From contig BSYQ01000001.1 of assembly GCA_030272585.1 (NCBI GenBank), positions 2,170,001 through 2,234,000 on the forward strand: DNA of 64,000 nt. The letters are read 5' to 3'. Positions within the stretch are counted from its first letter, which is position 1. The number at the start of each line of letters is the position of its first letter. The notes under the pieces were generated by a model that was not told the origin of the DNA, searched no databases, and worked only from the letters and a program-made list of their open reading frames with translations. The stretch is from Bryopsis sp. KO-2023. Taxonomy: Eukaryota > Chlorophyta > Ulvophyceae > Bryopsidales > Bryopsidaceae. This document shows positions 43,172 through 54,988 of the stretch, piece by piece. A program made the translations under genes and the position numbers.

Positions 43172-46100
43172 ATGTTGCAACTGTCGAACAGTGTGATGCC
43201 CTGTGAACCCTTCACTCCGACGTTCTTGAGAAGAACGAGCACCCTCCAGTTCAGGCGATCGAAAGATCGTAGGTTCACTTTCGGAAGAAGGTTGGTGGGG
43301 ACCCGCCCCCACAAAAACATTTTTGTCACGGTTCCCCACGCCGTCAATGTGGAAGGGATACACGAGCTTTCCAAAACTCTTATCGAGCACGTGGGCCCGG
43401 CCGCAGACACGGCCCAACACCACCATGTCATCAGCGACTTCATTTCGCGCTTGGCAGAGCTCGCCCATCACAGTCACACAATAGCCCACACGAATGGGCC
43501 TTCACACGCAACGAATGACGAAACATTCGAAGCAATCCATGCCCTGTGGAGAGAAACAGTCGATGGAGTTGCACAAAACCCACCTCTGTCGGATTCCGAT
43601 GCGATCGCTGCTCATCAAGCTGCGACGATGATAACGGACAGTATGCGAGAGGCGCAAGCCATAGATCCCGATTCCTTCAACAGCTTGTCTGTGGGCGCGA
43701 GCGGGATGATCCACCGGATGGCCGTCACCCTGGGAGATACAATGGATGCAGCGACTAAAAGAGCCTACAGCGACTTGGGTATCCTCATACAGCATGTCGC
43801 GATAGGAATCGAGAATGGAAATACCCCCAGTCTTGACTCTTTGAAAGTTCTCCAGGAGGTGGCTGCTAGCGTTCCTTTTCACTCATCCATCGATCCAAAA
43901 GCAATAACGACGCTCCTTGCGTTGGGAATCGCACTGCTGGTCGTTTGTTCCCCTCTCCCAACAGACCACCATGATCACGATCTCTCTGAGGAGACAACTC
44001 TGGAATGGATAACAGCAAAGTACGATCCCTGCCTTCTTGCCAAATACTGGGAGCAGCGACCTGCACAAGTCCTTGCAAGACAGGCGTCTATTGGGTCACA
44101 GCTAATGATATTCTTGGGGTCCCTTTTTGTCGACTGTCGACTTGGCAACTGGGAAAAACACATGGGAAAACGGTCTAAAGAGTTCAGAGAGATCGTGGAG
44201 TCGATGGGGCCCGCATTCATAAAGGTTTTCCAGGCACTGTCGACCAGGGGTGACATGTTCCCCGAGCCGTGGTTGAACGAATTGAAACTCCTGCACGATC
44301 AGGTCACGCCTTTTAAGACCTCAGAGGCTCTCGAGGAAATTGAAAGGGGATTAGGGACGGAGTGGTACAACCTATTTCAATGGTTGTCAGAGGAGCCGCT
44401 TGCGTCTGCTTCCCTTGGTCAGGTGTATCATGGACTTTTACGGAAGGATTTCGGTGGGGGCGAAGTGGCCGTCAAAGTGCAACGACCAGAAATACTGGAG
44501 AGCATAGCGCTCGACTGTTTTCTGTTGAGGAAGGCGGCGTATGTGATGACGGTGGTCCCGAATATGCGAGGCGACTGGGAAAACTTGTTCGATGGCTGGG
44601 CGGAGCGATTTTTTGAAGAGCTGGACTACACTCGAGAAGCACGACATGCAATGATTTTCAAAAGGTGATCAATCGTACATTTCTTTATCCTTGTGGAATT
44701 TTCTCTTCACCAGTGCAGCTGTTTTTGAGACTGTGGCAGAAAGCATAATCTGGAATGATGTACGTGCAATGTTCCCCGCGATATTAAGAAGAAGCCAGGA
44801 AAACGTTGTTTCTAAACGAAGCGAACACCAAAGGTTCTAACAAAGTCTGCTTATTGTTTTCCATCTGCAGTCATATGGAAGATCTCCCAAACATCGTTGT
44901 CCCCTACGTCTACACAGAGTTTTCCTCCAGGAAAATCCTGACGACGGAGTGGATCCACGGAGAGAAACTGTCTGAGACTTCTGTCGTCGACCCAAGGGCG
45001 GTGTGCCGATCTTTGCTGAATAGCTATTTGGTGCAGTTGCTGGAGGTCGGCTTCTTGCACGCTGATCCGCATCCAGGCAATCTCATTTGCACAAACGACG
45101 GCAAAATCTGTTTCATCGACTTCGGGCTCGTCACGGAGGTCACGGACGACCAAAAATTCGCTCTTTTGGAATTTATCACCCATCTGTGGCTGGAGGATTG
45201 GTCCTCCGTGGCTGGAGACCTACAAAAACTTGAGTTTCTTCCCAGCAACACTGCGGCAGCCGAGTTTGAGAGCGAGGAGCTTAAAATGATATTGAGGAAG
45301 ATATTCGGCGATATGGTGCATGGCGGCGGTTTGAATATAAGCGGTATCGTCTCGGAGCTCAACACTGTGGCGAGGAAGCATTCTCTTGTCGTTCCCCCCT
45401 ACTTCACGCTGATATTGAGGACGTTCTGCATTATTGAGGGGATCGCCATGCAGATAAGCGGAGAGTTCGCTATAATACAAGAATGCCTACCGTACCTCGC
45501 CAGCCGTTTGCTGAAAGACGACAATCCAAGGACGCACGCTCTGCTCAGAACATTGCTGTACACAGACGGGCGTTTGGACGTCGAGAGAGTTCAGAAGCTT
45601 TGTTTCGCATCTGGGGCGTTCACCCTCGCGACCAGCTCAAGATACGTCGACGACGGAACAGGGACAAACACCGACTGCGTGTCCATCAAAGGGGAAAATC
45701 CACCTAAGGTTAGCACCAAAGCCATATTTCGTCAGTTGGTCATTCAGACAATATCCGTGGAACGATATCGTCAGAATAAGTCGCGGTGTGTTGATGCAGG
45801 GTGGAGTTTTGGATGAAACTCTGAAAGAAGCCGTGAAAGTTGTGTTTTCGACAAGAGGGTCGTACGCCCAGCAGATACTGGTGGATGAGCTCGTCACAGC
45901 CGTAGAAGGGATGTCCCCGAACGCACTGGGAGAAGCCACTCGAATGATTTTCGCGTCCATAGCCGCCGCAGTTTCGGTTGACGTACAGGGCAGTCCCTCC
46001 ATTCCATCTGTGGCGAGCTCTCTTTCTTCCGCACTGCAGATGGTTTCGGTCAACATGCCCAGGTGGTGAAAAACTCGAAAACTCAATACCAGCCCACCTC

Positions 46101-46441
46101 GTAGAGTTAACGACGCTTGTGTGTTGACGACTGTCTGAAAGAATTGACGTATAATAACAATCAAGTGTGGTCTTTGGATCCTCAGGGGGGAGTTGAGTGC
46201 TGTGGACGAGCAATTGCTGAAGAACTTTAGAGTCGTCCTGCGCTCGATCGAGTCGTCAGACATAGGAATCCAGGAAGTCACAGCGTTCGGATCGAAGTTT
46301 GTTATCGCTGCTGGGGAGCTGACCCCCATGCTTCCAGAGATCGTTCCAGGACTGGGTCTGCTCTCGATAATGTTTCTGAAGGAGTTACTCAGGAGGAAAG
46401 CTCAGTGGATAGCCAACGAGCTCGGAGCAGAAGCTGTGTGA
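43172..46441 (+). CDS. ABC1/ADCK/COQ8-family atypical kinase, four exons
   Basis: Exons 43172-44664, 44871-45708, 45800-46062 and 46186-46441 give 949 residues. The family acts on lipid and quinone metabolism in mitochondria and plastids. The ABC1 core is complete: the A-rich loop reads ASASLGQVYHG, the lysine is in GEVAVKVQRPEI, the ExD is in FFEELDYTREA, the catalytic loop is FLHADPHPGNLI and the metal loop CFIDFGLV. The KxGQ motif that normally blocks the active site reads FIKVFQALSTRGDMFP, with F for G. About 250 residues precede the core, with a basic start that could be a targeting sequence and one hydrophobic stretch (TTLLALGIALLVVCSPL). About 250 residues follow it. The length and C-terminal extension resemble plastid ABC1K proteins more than COQ8. 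Confidence 0.9.
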
Positions 46442-47848
46442 TCGGGAAAACGAGTGCAAAACGCAACGAGATGTGCAGGAGGAGCGAAACGCTTCGGCAG
46501 CGGCTTCTCTGGACTGAGTTCAGAGTGGTCTGAGTTCCACTCTTGACATTTTCTAACAGAGAAAATGTTAGTTTAATTTCCAGAAGCCAGGAGTCAGGGC
46601 ATGGTTGAAAACATGATAGAATAGCAGGGTTGTGGATGAATTCCTTTTTTTTTGGGGGGGGGAGGAGGAATTCTATTCATTCACTAGTACTTTTTCCAAT
46701 TTTTTTCCCAATTTTCAAACACTGGGGTGTCGGTCCCCTGTCTTTTAACAGCAATCTTTTACAACCAAAAACACCGGCATTACAATCGCTAGCCAGCTCT
46801 GTACAAAAGCAAATGTCCAAAAAAAAAAAAAAAACAGGTCGACGCATTCCTTTTTTTTCCTCTAATTTTTCTCTCTCTCTCTCTTTCTTTTCGTGTGCAA
46901 GATGCCTGCTGTCGATAATGCCCCGGCTGAGCTCGCAGGTACTCCTTTTTAAAAAAAAGGCCATACATATCCTCCCTCCAGAACAAACAGCGCCCCCTTC
47001 CACCAGAATATTTCCAAATTGTTACAATAATGCATCTTGCAAGAGATGCAGCCATCATCACGTTTGGTATGGTTGATATAATTTTTCCGCCTTGCACACC
47101 ATTTCCAATTTTCCCCTCATGCACCATTTTTCCAAGCATCCGCCGAAATACCGTACAGCTGACCATCTCATACTCTGTTCCTTTTTCCTTTTCATTAAAA
47201 TTCAGATATTCGAAATATGCGACCACGAATATTGCAAAGCGTTTTCCTGTTCCTTCTTTCTCTGTTTTTTTTGTTAAAAAGCCCCCCCCTTTTTTCCCCT
47301 CCCATTTTTTTTCCCTTTTTAAATATAATTTTTTTTGTTTCTTTTCTTGTCCTCTCTCCCCCGTTGAAACTAAAAGAAGAAATTTTTGTTTTTCTTTTTG
47401 TTACTTGTATAATATTTCTATTTCATGCAAAACCACCACGACCTTTGTTTCGCCCCACTCTCAGTCTCAAATCCGAAAATCAACCTCCCCTTAATTTAAA
47501 AAACCACACAAAAAACCTCAAAAAGTCTTTTCTTCTCTCTCGCCCACAGTTAAAATCAAATCTCAAAAAAAACAGAGGTGAATATCTCCCTCTCTCTTTT
47601 TCAAAGTTCTTTTTTTTCCTTTAATTGAAACCCCCCCTCTTTTTCTTTACTTCACCTCACTTGCTAATTGTCAATATCTCACTCTTTTTTCCCACTTTTC
47701 TTTTTCTGCCCAGTCCAAATCTATATTCCTCGGCCACACCCCTCACCCCCCCCCCCCCAAAAACACCGAGGTCACCTAGCTGCCATTTTTCACCTCCAAA
47801 TTCTAACCACCACCACCACTACCAAACTCTCTTTCGGCTTTTCCACAT
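46442..47848. other. Low-complexity, pyrimidine-rich spacer
   Basis: From about 46650 to 47850 the plus strand is rich in T and C runs with poly-A and poly-C stretches. Open frames there reflect composition only. It lies between the convergent 3' ends of the ABC1 kinase and WD40 genes. Confidence 0.5.
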
Positions 47849-49849
47849 TCAACCCAAATCTTGCCTCAAATCCCAAACCGAAATCAGACCAGAAGAATCG
47901 CCAGATAGGAGGGTTCGATTCTTCCCAGCTTCCAGGACTCTAATGGGGTGCTGATGACAGACCAAGGCGTACCCCACTTGGCTCAGATCTTTCGGGGCCC
48001 ACCTCTTTATCAACCCATCGTCTCCACCAGTGTGCAAAAGCCCATCAGCTCCCAGAGTTGCACAGTGAATTTTCCCTGTGTGCGCTTCGCTGATCTCAGC
48101 CTCGCATTCCAGCGTAGCCGCATTCCACATCTGCCAGAAACAAAAAAAATGAAAATTTTAACAATGTTTCATGAAAAAAAAAAAAAAGAAAAATTTGAAA
48201 ATTTGAACCTCTCTGCCAGACACAAAAAAAAATGAAGTTTTGACAACACGAAATTTTAACATCCGACCAACCCTAACAGTCACCACACAATTGCATTGCC
48301 AGATGATTGCTTTCGCATCAAATCAATGCTTAACTAAACATATCGAAACAATACATTATGAATGCCCTTCCCTCAGGTTCAGCACCGTCCTCAACTCTCC
48401 ATTATCCCAGCAAAAAGTCAACGTTTTCCCCTGGGTTCAATTCAACAGTGCAATTCCTGCTGTGAGAGGCCGCATACCTTCAGGTGCCCATCAAATCCGA
48501 CCGAGTACAAGTGGTTCTTGTGCAGAATGACCGAGCTGATCCTGCCCTCATGTGCATTCCGCAAGCTGGCTGCCGGGGCCAGCTTTCCTTTCCGCTCGAT
48601 GTCCCAGGTGTGAATGGATCCATCGGTGGTGCAAGCATACGCAGATTTGTCCCCCAGCGCGATCCTCAGGATGTCCCCAGTGAACAGTTTGGCATTATCC
48701 ACTTGCCTGGGGACAGACCAGGAGGGATCCCACAACTTGAGATTGTTGCAGTCACAGCTGTAAAAACCCAAAAAGCAAAAAAAACCTCAAAAAATGTGAA
48801 CAAGAGGTCAGAAAGATTAGTCAGACAGGATCCATTGACAATAAAATTCTGGGTGCAGTTGGAGCTCAGAATTTGTTTCATGGAATGTGCAAATTCTCAA
48901 TCCATATTTTAATAAAAAAAATCAAGCTGTTTTCCCTCAAATATATATATAAATATGAATATATCACATGTACCAGCAAAATTTGCCTTCCATAAAGTTT
49001 CTTTCCCCCAGACAGACTCACCCACCCACCAACCAACTTGAAAAAAAACTTCCTCAATGGGGAAATGCTCTTAATATCTTAGCATTGAGGTAGTGGTATA
49101 GAAAATAACACACCTCAACAACCACCTCCCGTTGCCGACCAAAGACCGGACCCAACCAGCATGACCCGGGAGGGTCATTTTTTGGACCAGTTTGTCCGAC
49201 GAGGGCTCCCATGACACCACACCCTGGCGACTCGTCCCGCACAACACGGAGGGCGCTCCGTGCCTGCATCTCTCCTCGTCCATGGATAGAGCGAACGCTG
49301 GCCCACGTCTCAGCGCAATTCTGGTGCTTTGCACCTTCGATTTGCCCAAGTCCGGAAGCTGCGAATTCGACAAAACAAAAGAGACAGATGTCACTAAACT
49401 TCAAGTAAGCAGTCACGTTCCGAAGGAAAAAAAAACACGAAAAGCCATCATCGTTCAACTCCGTCCGTCGCGAATTCTTGCCCCACCTGTTCCACTCTCC
49501 AGTAGACGACCGTAGTGTCCAACGAGGACGTCACGAACTCCTGCACACCTGCGAAAGAAATATTCATGCTCGTCAACAATCAAAACTCCTCCGAATCCAT
49601 CACCCAAAAAAACCCCAAAAGAAGTGCAAAACACGGACCGGGCTCGTCAGACAAAACGACCGCCGCAGTCACTGCGGCGTCGTGCGCTTTCCCCCTTTTC
49701 GTTAGCAGCGCTTCCCTCCATCGCGTCGCGACGCCACACTCCACTCGCTGGCCTTTCCGCCCGCTCCGACCGAATGGACGCGGACATGCACTGGGAACCC
49801 ACACGGGTTTCACCCTTGGGATGTTGCCAGATACCATAAAGCAATTCAT
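47849..49849 (-). CDS. WD40-repeat protein, five exons
   Basis: Exons as read: 49849-49639, about 49548-49487, 49358-49114, about 48757-48478 and 48130-47849. All join in phase and give about 359 residues. WD-type units are visible: KAHDAAVTAAVVL with FVTSSLDTTVVYWRV, GHAGWVRSLVGNGRWLLS ending LKLWD, GDILRIALGDKSAYACTTD ending IHTWDIER, NAHEGRISSVILHKNHLYS ending with the GHLKMWN join, AHTGKIHCATLGADGLLHTG ending IKRW, and a last repeat ending ISVWDLRQD. It forms most of one beta-propeller with no other domain. WD40 propellers are scaffolds, and the partner cannot be inferred. The first exon start is uncertain because the frame remains open upstream to 50137. The Harbinger element begins 243 bp upstream of the chosen start. 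Confidence 0.8.
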
Positions 49850-50088
49850 CCTGGCTGCTTTCCCCACAGTCGTAGAAATCGTAGTTTGGTAGCGGCTCGA
49901 AGATACTGAGCGAGCGGGTTTACAAAGGTTCCGATAGATGGTGCGGTTGGTCTGGCTCCCTGAGACTGCAAAGGTATTCGGCGTTAAAGACGGTAAGCCC
50001 TTTGCACATTTTTTAGCCTCCCTAGGTTGACCGGGGCGGGGGAGAGAGCTCCGGCAGAATAAGACCAGAACCGCCGTGGTAGCTGTGT

Positions 50089-50091
50089 TTA
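50089..50091. repeat. Harbinger target-site duplication, left (TTA)
   Basis: TTA here and at 57981-57983 flank the inverted ends. TTA/TAA is the standard 3-bp target of PIF/Harbinger transposons. Confidence 0.8.
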
Positions 50092-50111
50092 GTGCCTGGT
50101 CAGAGCCCGGG
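50092..50111 (+). repeat. Harbinger left terminal inverted repeat
   Basis: 20 bp, starting GTGCCTGGTC. It differs from the right end at positions 2 and 3 only. Confidence 0.8.
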
Positions 50112-50312
50112 AATGTCACGCCAACGTCTGGGAACATGTCTCAATCCACCCACGCACGTGGTCCACATCGGAAAAAGTGCTGGAAAAGTGCCACGCTGGC
50201 TCCGGGAATTTGGTCGCGGTTTCCCGACGGGAATGCCCCGGGTGGTGATTTGGTCGCAGATACCCGTCCCTCCGGGAACATAGAATCAACCCCAGCACGA
50301 CGAGTTTTCACG

Positions 50313-53300
50313 ATGGAGAACACCTACCGGAACTGGGAAGAGCACCAGGAGCGCCTGCTTTTTTCGTTGGTCGTGAAACATGACCCTGTCAGGAAGGGGG
50401 ACGGAAAGATGCTGTCCAACAACGAGCTCTGGAACCCCATTTTTGAAGATTTCAAGGCAGAGCTAGGTGAAGCAAACGCCGAACAAGAGCGTGCGGACGC
50501 AAACGAGGCCAAAACTGCGCAAGAGGAGCTTCACAAGTGGATGGAGCAGGGCCCCAAAAGTTCCAGAGGGTATAAGCCTGCCGCAATCAAAGTGAAGCGA
50601 GCGGGTTTGAGGTGCAGAGTCCACTTCACCTTGCGACACCTCCAGGTGAGTGAGCCAGTTGACTTTCTAAAAAAACAGAACGGAATAGAATGGAAAATAG
50701 TGGAAGAACTTTTTTCCAACTCTTTTCGACTCGCGGAACTTTGGCTCTGGGGTCTGTTTTTTTGCTCTTGCGGCCTGCTATCGTGAAGAGTTGTATCAGT
50801 CACGTGTTGGGTGCGTGCTGGCTGAGTCGATTGAGTCGTTGTGGGAAGGATTTTGACTTACTGACGTCTTGGTAAGAGTGGAAAACGTTGTTGGTGCTGG
50901 ATATAAACTTGGACGTCGGTACTGAAAGGCGACAGAAACACTGTTGGCGGATTCGGAAAGAGAGCGCCACTAGGTGTTGACACGAACGAAAGGGTAATCA
51001 AAACAAGTCGTGGTCGCTGAAAAGGTCGTCACTCCGGCGTGGGTGATCGACGCTGGTCGTCACTGGAGGACACCGGAACGAACGATCTGCGGGACAGAAA
51101 AAGAAAAAAAGGAAGTACTTGGTCTTGGCACGAAAAAGGAGGAACTGTTATACGATAGGGTCGTTAAAACAAACGATCGGCGAAAAAAAAAGAGTGAAAA
51201 AGGACGAACGTGGTTTTGGCACGAACAAAGAAAAACAGAGGAAGAATCACGACACGAGGGGATCACCAGACACGTCACTACGGCGTGGGTGTTCGATTCT
51301 GGTCGTGACTGCGGACCAACAAACAAGACACCTTGGTGGGGAGCTATCAAAAGATCAACACTCTGTGACGGGGGTCCGTTTTTTTCGCCTGTCAGGAAAC
51401 AAGGAATAGTCTGAATCCAAAAAACAGAGAAAAAATACAAAGAATTTCAGGATTTCGCAGTTGGCAGAGAAAAGCAACTCTCCTTTTCTTCCTTTTGTTT
51501 TTTGTTTTTTTCCTTTTTTTTGTGTGTTTTCTTATTCTAACTATCCGTTTCGCTGGGCTGTTTTCAGTCAGGGCAGCCGCTGTTTCGGCAATATGGTCAG
51601 AGAAGAATTTCAACAAGTCAGGAAAAATGGCAACAGCAATGTAGTGCTGTGGTGGGGGACCTGAAAGAAACCGATGTTCTGACCAAGGCAGAATTTGCTG
51701 ATTTGCTGGCGAAAATTGATGAAGGCCTCAGGGCCTTCCTTGCCAGCCACAGCCCAGGTCAGTCCTCAGTTCAAAAAAAAATTGGTTTAAGCAGCAGCAG
51801 ACTTTTTAAGCAGCTTCTTTTTATATATATGTGAGAAAAACAGAGGATATTATGTTTCAAGTTTTGTTTCGATAAGGTTGAATAAGAAAGGGATTTTCTG
51901 GGGCTTCTGCCGAAATAAAAAATAATAATTGAAAGAAATGCAAACCTTGCATCCCAAATTATGGGCGCTCAGTCGTTGAATTCTTTCGCTCCATTTATCG
52001 CCAGCATAATTTCTCATTTTGAGATTGGCCACTGATACGTGTGGGTTCATTTTATGATCAAATTTGTCCAGGTGGCCCGCCATCAAGGAGAATTCCTTGC
52101 TGATCTGTTCAGTCGAATGAAAATCGAACCTGGCTGCGAAATTCTGGAAGATATGAAAACTTTTCAATACTCCCACAAGGGATCGCTGGCTTACGTCGGA
52201 ACGGACAAGCCCGTGATGGATTTGCTGGTGATAGGGCCGCTCTGGGGATATGGCTGGGCTGGTGTGGAAGAGTTTCGAAACTTACTCTCAGATTTCCAGC
52301 AGAAATCAGTTGCTGGTTGCTTTGGATTGGTTGGGAATGAAATTGTTTGGAAGGGATATCAGCAGGGTGTGATGTCAGTGTTTCTTGTACTGATTCTTTT
52401 TTCTTTTTCTTTTTTGTTAATTCTTGGAACAGGGCAGGGGGGGGTCAGGGAAGGGGGGGTCTCCCCCCCCACCCCACCCCCCTGCCCAAGAGCAAAAAAG
52501 AAAGTAAAAACACAAATTGTAGAACAGTTAACTGGGCTGGAGAAAAAAATAGTTCAAGTTTTACTGAAATAGCATGTTTGAACGGGAGGGGTGGTATGAT
52601 ATTCTTGCTGATTGATTTGTTTTCTGGCTGTCGGTTGTGTGATTTGAGTGGGGTTGTGGATTTTTTTTTTGCGTACAGAAAATTTGTTTTTACAATGATT
52701 ACAGTTTTTATTTTCTGGGTATGATGAGTTAATTGTCAGGCAAGTGAAAATTTGCCTTTTAGGTAAGAGCTAGATTTCTGCTTGTCTTTATTTTTTTTGG
52801 CGGGGTGGGCCAGGGTGTCGGGAGAAGATACAATCGGATTTAATTTGAGAGGACCAAATATGTTGGTTTTTGAATTTTGGTTGTGTTTTCTCTCGAAAAA
52901 AATCTACAGGGGGAATAGATTTTCTGTGGACACCCTTGTCTTTAACTGAAAAAAAAGAATTTAATAATTTCAGTGAGTGGAATTGTACATCAGACCCTTA
53001 TAATGAGGGAAGAACATGAAATAGAGATTTTGAGGTGTAGCGATATATACTAGAGGTAACTCTTCAAATTATCTTCATTTTTTTTTCTTTTTCCGTTGAC
53101 GAAAAAAGGCATGATAATGCGCATCGATATATCTTTCAAGGAAAACAAACCTGTGTTTGTTTGCCTAGGACAAATGGTCAAATTGGGGATCGTTGTACAA
53201 GCGCTTGAAAGTCAAGCATTCAATTCGTCGATGTGAAAAAACGGGAAGTGCTTTTGAGGATGGGGATGATCAGGCTAGTAGAGTCCGGTTGGCAACCCAA

Positions 53301-54594
53301 GATTGGCACCTTTTTTGTGAATTTCACACCAATTTTCGGGACCTCCAACGCTTCAATGAAGAAGCGATATTGGAAAGCTTTTCCACTCCTGTTCTTCCTG
53401 CTCCTCGTCCACTTGGGACCCCCACCCCTACCCTTGCCCCCAATGATGCTTCTGGTGTTCTTGTTTCTCCTGGTACTTTGAGTGGTAAGACAAAGAATTA
53501 TGAAAAACACGATTAGTTTTGTGATCATTACCTTGATTTTTCTTAGCATCCGGTTTTATTTAAATCATGCAAACACGAAAACGAATCTTGGTTCATGTTA
53601 AATCACAGAAGTGAGGCGCACGAAGTTATCTGTATCGGCGTCACAAGCACGAAAAAGGAAGGTCGAAGGTCAAGTGGATGATGATGATGAGAAAAAGAAG
53701 AGATTCAAGGAGTGGACGAAGATTGAACTCTTGAAAGTGGAAACACAAGAGCGAATTGAGTTGCGAAGGCAACGCATGGAGTTCACAAAAATGCTTACCC
53801 AGGAGGGTAATAGATTGTTTGTTCATCTTAAAATTAACTTTTCATGTTATGGGCAGAGATAGGACTTGGGCCAAATTTTTGGTCCGGCTACGGTCCGGTC
53901 CGGTTACGGTCGGTTTACGGTTCCGTATTACGGCCGTAACTCCGTACCGTAACCGGAGTAATATGTTGTTTTTACGGTACGGAACAGGTACGGTATAGCT
54001 ACGGTAGCCCCTAAATCATCGTGAAGTGGTGTGGTTCAGTGTTAAAGCGTTAGGCTGTAGTCTGTAAGGTCGTGGGTTCGAATCCCCTTGGGTTCCTTTG
54101 GGTTCTCGGGACCCTGCGGGGGTTACTATTTACGGTTTACGGTTGGTACGGTGGTTACGGTCGGTACGGTCCGGTACCGGAGCAGTACGGAGTGGTACGG
54201 TGGTCCGGTTCCGAGCACGAAAACCACTCCGGTCCGGACCGTAACTACCGTAACCGTAAGTGACCGGAGTGGGGTTACGGTACGGTTTACGGTACCGTAA
54301 CCGGAAAGTCCTATCTCTGGTTATGGGCTCTAACAAAAATCTTCAATTATCATTCAATTTAATTCTTCAATCTGAACAAAATTTTCGAATGCCTTCGGTC
54401 ACCCTCCCAACACAAAAACCCTAAACAAAGTTCATTTTACTTCAGGAATGACAGCAAAAAACGCATTTCTTGATGCAAAAGAAATGTTTCCTTCTCCTGC
54501 ACCGGTGAGGAGAGCGGCAGTTCTCAAGGAGCAAAAGGAGAAAGAGGATGATGTGGAAAATGTCGAAGATGTGGAGGGAGAAGACGTGTTGTGA
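50313..54594 (+). CDS. Harbinger accessory Myb/SANT-like DNA-binding protein, four exons
   Basis: Exons 50313-50645, 53169-53484, 53609-53806 and 54446-54594 join in phase to give 331 residues. In PIF/Harbinger elements this protein binds the transposase and the element ends and is needed for nuclear import and transposition. The Myb/SANT-like domain is split by intron 1: NWEEHQERLLFSLVVKH and NELWNPIFEDFKAEL in exon 1, then DKWSNWGSLYKRLKVKH and WHLFCEFHTNFRDLQRF in exon 2. A basic stretch (ARKRKVEGQ, then KKKRFKEW) and a helical, charged C-terminus (ELRRQRMEFTKML) follow. Intron 1 is 2.5 kb, far longer than any other intron here, and contains foreign exons. Intron 3 contains a hAT-like element. 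Confidence 0.75.
51568..52370 (+). pseudogene. Fragment of type II (alternative) NAD(P)H dehydrogenase, C-terminal exons only
   Basis: Two exon-like blocks with good acceptors. Block 51568-51757 encodes DVLTKAEFADLLAKIDEGL, like the region after the EF-hand in plant NDB enzymes. Block 52072-about 52370 encodes VARHQGEFLADLFSRM, YSHKGSLAYVGTDKPVMDL and GPLWGYGWAG. These match the C-terminal signature of NDH-2/NDI1 enzymes (QVAxQxGxYLA, then GxLAYVGxDKAV). The FAD- and NAD-binding N-terminal three quarters of the enzyme are absent from the whole window. The two blocks do not join in phase with a GT-AG intron, and the usual last residues are missing. They lie on the same strand as, and inside intron 1 of, the Harbinger accessory gene. 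I infer a captured and decayed host gene fragment. Confidence 0.68.
53846..53853. repeat. 8-bp target duplication of second hAT-like element (GTTATGGG)
   Basis: GTTATGGG precedes the element here and follows it at 54320-54327. Confidence 0.8.
53854..54319. mobile_element. Second non-autonomous hAT-like element with tRNA-like module
   Basis: 466 bp with inverted ends CAGAGATAGGACTT...AAGTCCTATCTCTG, which fit the CAGnG start of hAT ends, and a perfect 8-bp duplication. The arms are packed with ACGGT/ACCGT motifs in both orientations. The centre carries one tRNA-like module. Its sequence is unrelated to the element at 4029-5053, but the architecture is the same. It lies in intron 3 of the Harbinger accessory gene, so it is younger than that copy or moved with it. 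Confidence 0.85.
54020..54095 (+). other. tRNA-like module (degenerate) in second hAT-like element
   Basis: An A-box-like TGGTGTGGTTCAGTG (54027-54041), a GGCTGTAGTCTG stretch resembling a tRNA-Tyr anticodon region, and a B-box GGTTCGAATCC (54075-54085). The T-stem is imperfect and no acceptor stem forms, so it is not a working tRNA gene. Confidence 0.55.
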
Positions 54595-54711
54595 TGTGAC
54601 GGAGAATGAAAAAAGTGGTGGCAAGTCAAATATTGTAAATGTTGATGCTGGTGAATGGATCCTTTCCGACATGAATTGTGAATAGGTAGAATCGAACGTT
54701 AAAAACCTATC

Positions 54712-54946
54712 CCAACCTAATCCAACCCAACCCAACCCAACCCAAACCAACCCATCCCAACCCAACCCAACCCATCCCATCCCATCCCAACCCAACCCAA
54801 ACCAAACCAACCCATCCCAACCCATCCCATCCCATCCCAACCCAACCCATCCGAACCCATCCCAACCCAACCTATCCCGTCCCATCCCAACCCAACCCAT
54901 CTCAACCCACCCTAACCCATCTCAACCCACCCCAACCCAACTCAAC
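54712..54946. repeat. (CCCAA/CCCAT)n pentamer tract
   Basis: About 235 bp of irregular CCCAA and CCCAT units between the convergent Myb-like and transposase genes of the Harbinger element. Its translated frames (repeats of GWDGMG type) are artefacts. Confidence 0.9.
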
Positions 54947-54988
54947 TCCTTAGAATAGTAAAAAACATCCATAAAAAACCAAAATCGC

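Noticed and set aside
54442..54905. Frames with GWDGMG-type repeats
   Set aside because: Translation of the (CCCAA/CCCAT)n tract.
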